DNA of 64,000 nt from Ceratodon purpureus (GCA_014871385.1 CM026430.1:4567040-4631039); one strand, 5' to 3'. Counted from the stretch's first letter, positions 34,301 to 46,411 are shown. The notes: generated by a model from the sequence alone, not told the origin. Made by a program: numbers and translations.

Positions 34301-37127
34301 CCTCATGGCACGAAACTAGAAAATCTCGATGAGCGGCACCCATTCGGCCTACGGTCTGATCCCTTGCGAGTCTCAACCCTAGCACTCAGTCATAGCAGGC
34401 AGCAAAAGGTCAATGCTCGAAATATCAAGCTGACGCAAGTGATTAAGGAATCACAGGAGGTGGATCTCGCATTCCTGGTGGACGCTACAGGCAGCATGCA
34501 GGTACTACTTTCCTAAACACTCACACATGATAGTATGATGCTGTCTGAGGATGTCATTTAGGCTGATTCAAGTTCAAAATTTGTGGGTCCCCACTGATCT
34601 GCTCTCGGTGCGTCCTGCAGAGATTCATCAAGGAAGTGAAGAAGAAAGTTCCGGATATTGCCGCTAGTGTGAAGAAGCAATGGCCTGACCTCAAGTTGCG
34701 GGTTGCATTTGCCCCTTACAGAGATTATGAAGACTTTGACAGGGATGATCAGGAGACGTGCGATTTCACCAACGACTTTTCTGGTTCACAGAGTGCATTT
34801 GTTAAAGCTCTCTCAGGAATAAGTGCAGGTAGAAAGTTTAGCCTTATTTATGGTCCCTTTCCTGTCCATTTCAATCTCTGTCAAAGGCTGCTCATGCTGC
34901 CTTCCGAAATTCTGACCATGCCTGCAATGACACAATGCTCGCAGGAGGAGGTGGCGATGATGCTGAGGACGTCTTCTCTGGTCTGGAGCGCGTCGCTCGA
35001 TTGAGCTGGAAGTCTCGGACTCGGGTGCTTGTGCACATCGGTGATGCGCCATGCCATGGCTCCGAGTTTCATTCAGGGGGATCAATTACCGACGAATATT
35101 CAGCAGGGGACAAGAAAGGCCGCAACATTGGCACTCTGCTCAAAACTCTTCGGGACGACTGCCGTATTCTCTGCTATCTCTTTGTTCATGTCAACAGCAT
35201 CACTCAAAAAATGCTCACTGCCTTCAAGCGGCACGCGGGAGCTGGGAACTGGATTCACGAGGAGAAACTGGGCAATATCGACAATCTCGTGAATGTAGTC
35301 GTCACCGTGTCTACTAATAGTATCTCCCAGTCCGTGCGGGTGAGTGACAACGGTCCTGCCCAAGTGGCCAAGTTCGTGGCCGTGCCTTTGCAACCCGAGG
35401 AGCCCAACTGGAATAAGATTCCGTACGAAGAAGCAAGGCAGATCAGATACAGGTGAGCACTTTGAAGTCATCTATACTAGGTCCACCCTAACAGTACTAA
35501 GAAACATTGATACCCAGATATTGTCATGTTGCACTTTCCACACAAGAAGGATCGTCATGGACATCAATCGAGGCCATCTTTCAATGATGAAAAATGAAAT
35601 TTTAGGATTAGTAATTGCCGTACGTAATTGTCGATTTCTGGCAGGAAGTCACTGCTTCGCGTTTCTTGATCAATCCAGAGACGCAAATGGTGTATGCATG
35701 CCTGTGCATTACTAACACTATGGGAGGAATGGCAACTTGTATGTGACTAGGTTTCCTAATAGTTTGGAGGAGCTTTTTCAAATTCTGGCCACGAATGGAG
35801 AGCTGGACACGGAGGAGATGTTGGATTCAAGGGTGCAGATTGCACGATCTCCTTTCTCTGGCGATGGAAGCATAAGGTGGCCCTACTATGCAGTTGTGCA
35901 CCAACCACCAGAGGCACCCAGGTGCGTGGCATAAGACTTTTTGACGAACCATATTCCTTTATTGACTTGAATGATCTCATTTTCGGAAATCATTGCTGCA
36001 TGACACTGTGTCATCGGACGCCCGTTGTCTCAGATTTTGTGATCTCGTGTTGTTCCTAGCTAAATCATCATACACTATTTCGTGCAGGCTGATGGTGGTG
36101 AAAAGATTCAAGACACAGGCTCTTGGGCAAGATGTGAACAAGGTACATGCACCAGAAGCCTATCTTGAGCAAATGGAGGTACAGACAGTGGCAGCATATA
36201 TGGCAGAGCAATTCAACTTGGAGCTTGCGAGGTACTGTATTCGCTTCTATACATGTCGTTTGCAGTGATGATGTTACAGGAGAAGGTTCTATGCACACTG
36301 TAAATTGTCGTCAAGTACTGGATAGCTTAGACAAACGGCCAAGGTCTTAGTGAAATTCTACCACCTGTCGAGCACCCATGGAGTTCTCATTTGTTGTATT
36401 TCTCCTACAGACGAAGCTACACCGGCGACTACAAGACTGTGGAGTTCACACAGGTGAGCATAATTGCAGTTGGTTCCGGGAGTAAGACAAAATATTACAA
36501 CATGGAGAGGTACTTGCAGGGAAAATGGATCAGATACACCAACAATCTCAACTATGTGAACACAGAGGAGTATGCCGCAACCCTCCACGCTTTTTCACAC
36601 TGGACATACGATCGCTCCAAAGGCCTCCTCATGGTCACCGATTTACAAGGTGTGAAGGACGAGGACAATACGTTTTGGTTGTGCGATCCTGCTGTGCATT
36701 GCAAAGATGTATTGCGTTATGAAAGAACTAGGACGAATTTTGGTGAGCCTGGGATGAAGCGGTTCATACAAAGTCATCATTGCAACAACATCTGTCAAAG
36801 CCTTGGTCTCGTACGTACGAAAAATGTTCCTATGGCTTCGGGAACCGGTACCCAACTCACTTAGTTGGTCTTCAGGCAAGCACATCACATGTACAGTACT
36901 GTACTCCTTTTGCTGCTTTCGTACAAAAGGAACCTCATCGAGATGTAGATGATACGGACCTATTTAAATTCTTGTATTTCAATTCTCAAGTTTGTCATGT
37001 GTGGAGGAGTTTTCATCAATTAGAAAATCACAAGTCTCAATTGATCTGGTACCAGACTCACCATTATTGTACATCTTACATAAGCGATTCCACATGGTTC
37101 CACAGAGGACTCAAAAGGACGTTGTAA
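33779..37127 (+). CDS. VWA plus alpha-kinase protein (vwkA-like)
   Basis: Proposed exons are 33779-34501, 34621-34828, 34945-35452, 35645-35691, 35751-35921, 36088-36231, 36411-36810 and possibly 36876-37127. N-terminal RNEELERQLAEME repeats form a coiled coil. VWA: DLAFLVDATGSMQ (MIDAS), LRVAFAPYRDYEDFD, GGGDDAEDVFSGLERV. Alpha-kinase: LMVVKRFKTQ (ATP lysine), ERYLQGKWIRYTNN, AFSHWTYDRSKG, TDLQGV (catalytic loop), CDPAVHC and HHCNNICQSLGL (the HxCxxxC zinc site). Alpha-kinases phosphorylate Ser/Thr, often in helical substrates. One problem: exon 3 ends in phase 2 but exon 4 (EVTASRFLINPETQ) needs phase 0, so one base is missing or the model is wrong there. ATG 33779 is chosen, but the frame is open upstream to 33680, so an earlier exon is possible. 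Confidence 0.8.
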
Positions 37128-37635
37128 ACCAGCAGGTCCCCTTTTGCAATGGAAGGGGAGACATGTGATCTGATGATTATTTCTTTTCAGCATGAGCAAA
37201 TTGATCCTGTGCAATCAGCGAAGCTGATTGATCATTTCTTTCAATCACTCTTTCAAACATTTTTCAGTTCTAGATTTGGCATAGTCCTTGAGAGTGTCTT
37301 CTTGTAAATTGTATCTGATTGTGAACTAAAAGATCACTTGTCTGTCTACATGCCGAAGTGTTTCAGATCCCATTAACGTTTAATGCGGAAGCAGGCCTCG
37401 AAAGATCCGGGCTCCCAAGAATGAGAAGTTTTGATGAAGATGCATCCCTATTAAGGACCCAACTTTCAGACTTTTCATTCAAATATGTCAATTTTGTATT
37501 TCATCCTAGAGTTTGTTGTTTTCCGATTTTCTGTTCTACTTGAAGAGGTATAAACTCTTTCTTAAACCTTTAACCCCTACTCGACCTTGGAAATTCTATT
37601 TTTTTCTATTTTTTGCTTGTAAAAATTTCTATAGC
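37128..37635. other. Spacer after the alpha-kinase gene
   Basis: No further domain is recognised. It may contain 3' untranslated sequence. The interval ends at ccgaaaagtcgaccgtcc, where the duplicated TNL upstream block begins (compare 16119). Confidence 0.5.
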
Positions 37636-37639
37636 ACTC

Positions 37640-39150
37640 CATTGTCTTTCGCTTCCGAAAAGTCGACCGTCCACAACAGCTGAGGTATATTTTGGCCATG
37701 TGTTATCGGTGCATATGTTCTTAAATTTATGTGGTTGAGCTGGAGGGTGGAAGACCAGAACGGTCTTGGACACGCACTTTGTGCAATTGCGCTCCTTATA
37801 TCATCAGCATTAATGAATACCATGTGTTTGCTAAGAAATTGTCATGAAGCGAAACAGGTTGATTAGGGTTGATGACATTTGAAGGCGCTTTCTAGTGAAG
37901 CTCTTTTAAGCTATCTTGAAACCGGAAAGCATCTTTGATACAATGGAGACAGTGAGAAAGTTCATGAAAATCACCTTTTATTCAAAACAAATTCTACATA
38001 TTGCCAAAGAACAGCATTGGGGATCTTACCCCACTTTAAGGCACTTGTGAGATTAGAATTACAGTTTATTAGAGGTTAACTGGAGCAGATCTTGGGCACA
38101 CGAGAATGCCCAATGCTCGAAAACACAAGCTAACAGCTTCTAATTTGAGTTGCATTTATATGAATAAGCAGGCTTCAAGGATTGATCAAAGGAGCAATTC
38201 AGGGCCGTGTATGCTTCCACAATTGCACGTTCCTGTTGTAATTCCCTAGACTGTGGGAGATGGAGAGTATTTTAAAGATAGCTCTGCAAGTTCGCATTGT
38301 CCAGTTTTGCTTCATGCATAATATATATCACACTGCCGCACGCTTGAGGCATTGCAACGGAAGTGTATAGACCTTGAACTACCTGTTACAATAATCTGCC
38401 TTGGGCAGGTTCCTCTTCATGGCCCTTTTGGACCAAATAAAACGTGAGCCCTTGTTTCATCTCAGATCCCAAGCCTCCATGGATTCACAAGAGCACTTAT
38501 CCTGCCCTCCAGAAATGTAATAGAATGTAATTTAACCGACAATTTTGGAAGCACAGAAGTTACCTAAGTTTGTGAATGCTTATGGGTCAACATGATTTGA
38601 TAAATTCATACATGCAAGTTGTATGAACTCAGTTGTCTAACGAAACTTTGAGGTACGAAACTTCGTGTAAAGAATTTTAAGATGTCAGTTGGCCATAATG
38701 CACATCGCATGCGTGTTGTGAGAAAGTGTGGGAAACGCACTGTATCATCGGAAATGTCCATCAACTTCCACTAACTTACTGTTTCATCGTCTCTCCGATA
38801 CAACCCTTGTGACCGACATTCAGAGCCTGAATTGGTCAAGCGCTGTCGCTATTTAAAGCTTTCTGCCGACAGTTTCACGATGTGCACCCCACTAGAACTC
38901 TTGTGACCTCAAAGTTTTTCCTAAACTAAGTTTATGGTCACTCGAGGATATGCACTTGTATTTCAGATTAGTGAGGCTTGGTGAAGCAGGAATTATGTTG
39001 TGAAAGTTAAATGTCGAACTTGATACTCTAGGTTGTCTACTCTCTTGATGAAGGTATGGTGAATTGCGTACAAAAGCTTGCAGGTTACGTACGCCCGGGT
39101 TCGTACCTTGGACGACATTGGCTTTATTGCTGGTATGTATGCTCTCTACG
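37640..39150. other. Second copy of the TNL upstream block, lacking the RNase H segment
   Basis: The region follows 16100-16343 (cagctgaggtata, cggtcttggacacgcacttt), then jumps at about 37884 to sequence matching 18954 onward (gtgaagctctttt). About 2.6 kb, including the RNase HI-like gene, is therefore missing or was never present. Conservation on both sides suggests regulatory or leader sequence for the TNL. Confidence 0.65.
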
Positions 39151-39154
39151 TTTC

Positions 39155-39660
39155 CGAAAATTCTCAGTTTAGCGGATGGTGTGTTGCTGGATTATTGACC
39201 CTAACCTAACATTCCGTGGCGACTCTGTGGTGTGGGCCGTCAATGAATGTTAAATGGGGCATTTCCTAAATTGCCTAAAACCCGGCGTTTGGGGTAGATC
39301 TTACCTCTGTTATGAACCAGTTGGTGGAGCAGGTGCTTATAACATCGGATCGGTGAGATGACTGAGGACTTGCTCTTCACTTTCGGTGTAGGGACTGGGA
39401 AACAATCTTAAGATACTCATTGATTGTCTACTGTTTCCTTTTTCCTTTTGAGCACCGTAGTTGCGCTGTGAGGCCGCTGTTTGGATAGTATATATGTACC
39501 TGTGAATCCGCTGTTTTGAGTTTGAGCCCTCGATTGCGGATCCTACTTTTTGAGAATTGCATAAATTGTTAGGTGAACCTGGTACTATATCTCTATGTTT
39601 AAGCTCATGCTGCGATGAGGGACTCTTGTTGTTAAAAAATTGATTTGCCTATTAAATTTT
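39155..39660. mobile_element. Insertion of about 500 bp relative to the TNL-B block, class unknown
   Basis: Between ggtatgtatgctctctacg and cgggtgtttgagcc the TNL-C block has extra DNA, including ccctaacctaacattccgtg and gttatgaaccagttggtgg. The TNL-B block (20490-20517) is continuous there. No clear terminal repeats were seen. A solo LTR or gene-derived segment is possible. Confidence 0.35.
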
Positions 39661-39668
39661 GAAAACGG

Positions 39669-42600
39669 GTGTTTGAGCCAAGGAGTTGGAGGCCCTATCT
39701 GCTGGAAGTCCTATCTGTTGCTGTTACTTTTGGGTCATCATGGATAGTGGGAGCTTCAAGTACGGCTGCTGCGGATTTGGCTGCTGGGGACGATGAGCAG
39801 GTGAGTTGGTCGGGCCACCTTTTCAATATTCGAGCAGAGCTATTTGATAATAAAAAACAACGGTGAAGACCTCTCTAGTGGAACATTGTGCTTGATTCAA
39901 TCGTAATCTGTTGCATGTTATGAAATGGATTTTTCGAACAACACATGAACAGGAAACCGAGTCCCCTTTATTCTCGTGTCACTCTGGAGGAGCAGGAGGA
40001 GGCAATTTAAGGGACACTCCAGCACCGGACTGCATCGGACAAATCAGGTAATCATGCACCGGACTAAAGAACTTCACCTAAGTTGATTGATCTCCTAACT
40101 TGTAAAGATAGAAATGGGGCGATTACTGTGCACTGCACCCACATCCAAATGTGTTTCTCAAGCTCCATGACAACTTTGCAGCTCATTCAAGATAGATAAG
40201 GTGAAGCACAAGGTATTTCTGAGTCACTCCGGAGCACAAAAGGAATTTGTTGAACAGCTATGTGTGGATCTTGAAGCAAGAGCTTATATCTTCCCATTTT
40301 TCGACCAAAGGCACCACAGTCTGCCCAAAGGCAAGGATTTCGTGCCCTTCATCAAGGAGGCAGCCCAGCTGTGTCATGTTGCCGTGATCGTTCTGTCGGA
40401 GAAGTACTTGTGTTCCAAGTGGCCCATGATAGAGCTTGCAGAGTTCCACGCTGCTCAGCAAGCCGGAAACCAACAGCTGTACATGCTCCCAGTTTTCTAC
40501 AAGTTAGCAGTGGACGATCTTGACGACCGGGCTATCGAGGATAGATGGATGCCCAGATGGAGACAACTTGCTAAAGACGACAGAAGAATTGACGTCGAGA
40601 AGTGGGGCGCGGCTGTGAGAGCGCTGCGGAAGGCAAACGGCCTCGTATTCGGCAAGCATTCGACGACAGAGGTGGGTTACAGAAAGGAGATTGTACAAAG
40701 CATTTTCCGACTATCACCACCGGACCTGCTGTACGGCAGTTCGAGGGAGATGGTGGGCTATGACCGAATGTGTGAGGTATGTGGTGAAACGTTCGTTCTG
40801 CTTTGATCCAAGTCTTCTTGCCTGGCCTAATGATAAGTTCGAGAACTTCTGCTTGGATTATCGAACATGTCATACAAAGAAAGTTTACCAGACGTTTGAC
40901 ATCCAAGCTTCGGTGAGCTAGGACATGCCTTACAGTATATTACTCAGCAATATACAGCCAAAATGTTTTCGTGTTTATTTCATTCTGCGTCGGATTGTTC
41001 GTTCCTGGTGTTCGAAGGGACTGTAATTCTATTCATCAATTGTTAGACAGTGATTACAGTCGGAGGTCTTGAAGCAATATTGACGCGTTGCACATGTGTT
41101 TTGGAATTTTTGAAGATAGCTCGATGGCATCACTTGCGTCTTGATTTGATAACTTCTGTGTGTTACAGATAGGAAGAAATCGCTTTGTGAGACACAAGGG
41201 AGTGGGCGCAGCAGTGTTGGGGTTGTACGGAACGACTGGGCGTGGGAAGACAACATTGTGCAAAGCCTTGTGCGATCGCTTCTTTGCAGAGTTTTCGGGC
41301 AGGGTTTGTCATGTGGAATTGGGTGAGATGTCCACGATAAAGCGGCAGAAGATGATGCTGAAGAGGACAAAGTTGATGCTGAAGAGTCTGAAGTTGATGC
41401 TGAAGAAGCTGTGTGGTATCGAAGGGGATGTCTTGGATAGTATAACAGATGTTTGTCAGGTATTGCCGATTTCTGTGTCTATCAGACGTCAATGATTGTT
41501 GGAAGTGTTGTCCAGAGATTTGAGTTGATAGTCATTTTCCGTCGATTAGCAACATCCTTAATTAATTTATATGCATGAATTCCTTATACTTCTCTCGTGT
41601 ACTCCAAGTCAAGTTGCCACATAACATTATGTATGGAGATGGCTGAGATCCTAGATCTTACCACATGGCTCATCTCTTTTATTGGACGTTTGCGTTACTT
41701 TTGGCAGGGGATGGAGCTACTGCGAGTTCACGTCCTTCGGAAACCCGTCTTCCTAGCGATTGACAATGTGATCGGTGATGAGAGTTCGTTGGCAGAAGCT
41801 CGGGAGTACTTGAAGGTTGGGTTCCACCCGCACAGCAGAATCTTGATCACATCGAGAAGCAAGTCTAATGTCCAGGAACTTTTATCAGGCGGAGAATTCT
41901 GCATAGCCATGCCAAGATTGAGGGTGAATGAGGCAGGAGAGATATTTCTGAGGAGTGCCGCGCCTATGAGATCCATTTCTGGACTTACTGACGAAGAGCG
42001 AAGAATTGTTGGGCTCTGTATTCAGCAGTGCTTGTTTGAGTCAGAGGGCTATGAATCGGACAGTGGTTCCTGGGACAGTGACAGCGACGAAGTATCGTGT
42101 GAACCACACGTGGAGGAGAAAGAACTTTTATCCATGAGTGATGTGTGGGAGTCGGGGTGGAAGAGCTACCACCCGCTAGCACTGTCGGCATTGGGAGATT
42201 TCTTTCGCCGATACAGCAGCAATTCACATATTTTGGGTTGGAAGGACCATCTGGGAAAGAACGTGGACCCGTTTAAGGATTTCTGGAGTTTGCCCGAAGG
42301 TATCGGGAGGATTATCGGTCTGCAATTTAGTAGCTTACACCCAAGCGAGCAGCTTTTGTTTTTGGATATTGCGCTTTACTGGAACGGGTTTCTTCGTCAC
42401 CGATCCAGGTGGTTAGAGTGGGCATCTGAACTGCATGACGTGACGGCAGCAGTTATAGACAGAAAAGTAAGTACAATCTCGAGTTCTTTCGCCCCAAAAC
42501 TTCATCAGTATCGAAGGAAGTGGTACTCTTTATATTTGATGAGATCTGCAGCTTGTGTTGTTTAGGTGCAGGACATGCGATTGACGAACGCTTCTCTGTG

Positions 42601-43539
42601 ATGCAGTTGCAGGATCTGACAAGGTTTGGTATGATCAAGTATGACGACGCTTGTATTAATGAAGAGAAGTATGGTTATTTTAATGTCCCAGTACCTACTC
42701 TGTACAAGGAATTCGCAGAGTGGTATGCGACAGAACATGGATTAAAAGGGCTGAAGAAGAACTCATGGGGTGTGTGTCAATCATCAGGAGCCACCCAGAA
42801 CCGCCATTCTTCGCTGTCAGACCTAGTGAGGCTGCGAGTGTTTGACCTGTCCCGTGCAAGTGGGAGGCTAGTTGCAAGCAAGACGATGCAAGAGTTGCAC
42901 AACCTCGAGGTGCTGCATCTCCATTCGTGTCCCAACTTGACAGAGCTGGATCTGCAGGGCCTCGACAGCCTCCGGCATTTGGAGCTCGTCAAGCTCGAGA
43001 AATTGGTGACCGTGACGTTGAGTGGGAGTTTAGGCGCAGACGAGGACCTGGGCATTTACGAGTCACTGCAAAGTGTGGTGCTGGAACAACTGGAATCTCT
43101 GACGCATGGTCCCGACCTCAGGTCGTGTAGGTCCTTGCATTGGCTTAAGGTACGGTGGTGCCCGAAATGGACGAATTTGGAGCAGATTATTAGTGAGTAC
43201 CGTGATTTGAAAGAATTGGAGCTGGTGAGGCTGGTTCCGCAGCAATGGGCGAGCATACCGATTGTCGAGTCACTACCCTCATTGCAATATTTTTATCTAT
43301 CGATCGCGACTAAAGGGTACGACGTTGACTTGCGTGATGTGATTCGTGCGGTGGAGGGGCTGGAATGTTGGGATCATGCTTTGATGGTTGCGGAGTTGCT
43401 GAGACATCTGCGCTCACTCAGGGTGGATGATTTATCCCCGGCCGTTAGGGGAGAATGGATTGTAATTGAGTGGAATAGAAGAGGGTGTGACAAGCTAACG
43501 GTGCAAGATTCAAAAGATTTATATAGGAATTGGGAATAA
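39669..43539 (+). CDS. TNL-C, TIR-NBS-LRR immune receptor
   Basis: Exons are (first, start unclear) to 39800, 39953-40047, 40182-40776 (TIR), 40892-40912 (21-base microexon, TFDIQAS), 41169-41459 (P-loop), 41708-42466 and 42607-43539. All junctions keep the frame. The TIR reads HKVFLSHSGAQKEFVEQL, with SKWPMIELAEF carrying the putative catalytic Glu. The P-loop is GTTGRGKTT, kinase-2 PVFLAIDNV and the GLPL equivalent YHPLALSALG. The acidic insert and lack of MHD are as in TNL-B. The NB-ARC exon is 7 codons shorter (ALYWNGFLRH). LRRs end LYRNWE. The first exon (TFGSSWIVGASSTAAADLA) has no in-frame ATG; the corresponding TNL-B start region is deleted, so the start may have moved or been lost. 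Confidence 0.85.
40892..40912 (+). other. 21-base microexon of TNL-C
   Basis: It is flanked by tttaccag and gtgagc and encodes TFDIQAS. Inclusion or skipping both keep frame between the TIR exon (ends DRMCE) and the P-loop exon (IGRNRFVRHKG). It is conserved in position in TNL-B, where the donor is changed. Confidence 0.6.
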
Positions 43540-44118
43540 TTCTACATATGTTACTTAGGGTTATTATGGAATTTAACCATTTCTGTATTCAGTATCTTTA
43601 TATTAGTTCCTAAAGCAGCTAATTCCAGGTTCTATAGCCATAGAGGGCTGGAGTTATTCCATGAAGTAGGTCAATAGTGGTTCTGTTTGCCTCTGATAGG
43701 AATAAAAAGAGGAGAAAGTGCATATAGAGGTGAAGAGCATTCACAAATTAGGATTGTAATCAAGAAAAGCTATCTATGCTTTATATATTTTGATACTTTG
43801 TTTAAATGGATCGATTTAATAATATTTAATTGCTTAGGCCTTTTGAGATCAACTAGTATTATGGATGTTTATTTTTTTTTATTCCATTTTGTCTCTACTT
43901 ATGCACACTTAACGGTCCTTCACTTATTACCTAAGATACTTGCAATACATTCACAAGTTTGAACAATTTTTACAAAAACATGATGCAATACAAATTAGTA
44001 CTTGATAAAAGCTATAGATTAAAGAAAGTTCATGAATTTCAAAATTGAAGTAGTTGAAAATTGTTCATAGATAGGCTTTATAGCCAAATATTGTCGATTA
44101 TAGCTTCTATGTAATCAT
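43540..44118. other. AT-rich DNA behind TNL-C
   Basis: It parallels the start of the regions behind TNL-A and the relic at 14.3 kb (ttttgagatcaactag, ttccattttgtctctactta), then diverges. No gene. Confidence 0.6.
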
Positions 44119-44478
44119 GTTAACCCTTAAACGTCATTTTGGGTATTGGGTGGATAGCCCGAAATTGGATCACACCATCTTTTGTACTTGGGCATCATGA
44201 ATAGTGCATTTTTTGAACTTGGGCATAATGAATGAACCAATCAATGATGAGCTTGCAACCTATGTGCAACCCCAACCTACCTACCATAATCCTTTCCAAG
44301 CACAAATTACTAATACAAATTGTGAATTGAATTGTAAAATTTCACTTTCGAAGTGCATCATAAGAAGGTGATTAGAATGATATAAAAAAGTAAGTGAAAA
44401 GTTGAGGAGAAGAAGAGCTACAGAGAAGATTTTGTGGAAACCCAGCCCCTCGGGTGGGGAAAGACGTTAAAGGGTGAA
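44119..44478. mobile_element. MITE-like element with gttaacccttaaacgtc ends
   Basis: Left gttaacccttaaacgtc and right gacgttaaagggtgaa are imperfect inverted complements about 345 bases apart. The interior has no frame. The ends resemble the tttaacccctaa family. Confidence 0.5.
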
Positions 44479-45345
44479 TCTTACATTTGAATGTATGTCA
44501 AAGTGTAACATTTTCAAATAAAGAGAAGTCTTCTTTATTTAAATGAATAAATCTTGCAACACTGCATTTTGTTATAAATCTCTAATTTCTAATTTTGATA
44601 ATATCAATTAAAATTGAATTGGAATTGCATATTTTCTCCTTTTTATCATTTAATGTGTTTGTTTTTGAAATCAAAATCTACTCTATTTTATTATTAATGT
44701 TGTAAGGTTGACTTATTAGGTATTAACCTTACATTGACTTTGAGACATGGTACAAAATGTCTTTTTCGTATTCACCAAAAAGATTATATCACATAAGACT
44801 TTTGAAGTAATATAAGAATCTATGGTTGAAAAACATTGGATTTGCTTTTCAAAGCACTGAGATTTAGGAGTCTACAAAGATAAATTTATTTTCTACAATA
44901 CATGATTCTTTCTAATGTAATGAAGAGTCTCATTGACATAATTATAAATTAAATGTTTTTATGGTTTATTATGCAAAATATCATTATTATTTTTTAATTG
45001 AAGGATATTAAACACAATAAAATTGATAATATCTGTCATTTTTCTATGAAAACAGTATGAATTACAAGTGATAAACATTCTTGTATATCTTCACACAATG
45101 CATGTTATAAATTCATTCATAATTTGTTCATAAAAATCTATAAATCCTTCGAAATTATAAAACTATGTTAATTTAAATATTTTTGTATGTTTATTTTTAC
45201 AAAACATACATTATAACATGCGTTGATGTTTTTTATATCATAGAGATCTTTATATCAAATAAAATAGATCTTAAAATAATACAATTCTATTATAAATTAT
45301 AATACAATTATACAAATTACCTTTTCCTGTTGACTTGCATTTCTT

Positions 45346-45705
45346 GTCCCAAAATGATCTTCCTGGTGGATGGATGATATTTATTGGATGATTTCTGAAA
45401 TTTTGGATGAAAATCAGAATATTTTGGATGAAAATTTGAATAATATGGATGAATGTTCCAAGAAGAACCAAGGGAGCTAAGGAAATGAGTGGCTACCGGC
45501 GCTCCTCGAAAATGGCCAAAAAATCCCACTTTTCAATGCTCCAAACCTACACTTTTAAAAGGATTTTTAAACTCAAATTTTCAGAAATAAAAGAGTGCAC
45601 TAAACTCTACTTCTAGCTCGAAAATGATTTCAAAATTGTCATTTTCAACCTTAATCCAGATCATTTTATCAAAGAGGAAGATCATTTTGGGACGGAGGGA
45701 GTAAT
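45346..45705. mobile_element. MITE-like element with gtcccaaaatgatcttcct ends
   Basis: The left arm gtcccaaaatgatcttcct (45346-45364) is the exact inverse of aggaagatcattttgggac (45675-45693). The right end continues ggagggagta, a typical Stowaway-like terminus. Inside the left end there are short tandem units of ggatgaaaatttgaat. Confidence 0.6.
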
Positions 45706-46241
45706 ATCAATTTGTGAATGCAATATCACTTTAATAAATGGATTCTTTCAATGTGTTGTTTTAAAATAGCACATAGAAATGATTTTTCATGTGTGCCATT
45801 GGTGCTAATGGTCTTGGTGGCCTATAAGTGAGTGCATAATTAAGAATTTATTACTTCAATGCCAAAGTTTTGGATTCATCAAACTAAATGAATATACATT
45901 ATTTATTATGTAATTTTAACCATAAGTTTCTTATACACATATCTTCAACTATTTTTTCTAGTATTCTAAGATTGACTTGTCACACATTAACCTAAAATTA
46001 CTTTGTACATTAGAGTAGATTGAGTTGTTAATTTGAAGCAAGTAATTGACATTGTATATGACTTTTAGAATGATATAAGAATATAATGTGCAAAATCATT
46101 GAATTTTTCTTCCTAATATCTTTTAATTTTTATGACCTTGATCTGAAGACGCTAAAGGCCTAAGCTTCCAGGTTGCATGATGAAAAACAAACTATGTTAA
46201 AGCCTTTAGTAGTATACTATTTCACTTTCTATTTTTTCATA

Positions 46242-46411
46242 TTTTAGCTACGTTTTTAGATCATCCACCTGAACTAGACATTATTGCTGAGAAATCCTAT
46301 CCTTCATGGCATATGAAATGTGATGAGCATGAGCAACGATCATGGCGTGAGGAAGTGAGAATGATACAAAATTGTCATGGCTCTTGGAAACTACTTCAGA
46401 CATACCAATAG
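46242..46411 (+). pseudogene. 3' part of a second secreted-peptide gene, displaced by inversion
   Basis: The plus strand reads LATFLDHPPELDIIAEKSYP, then SWHMKCDEHEQRSWREEVRM and IQNCHGSWKLLQTYQ with a stop. It is about 65% identical to the 8378-8593 protein and keeps both cysteines. No start codon or leader precedes it; repeat DNA is joined to its left side. Confidence 0.8.
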
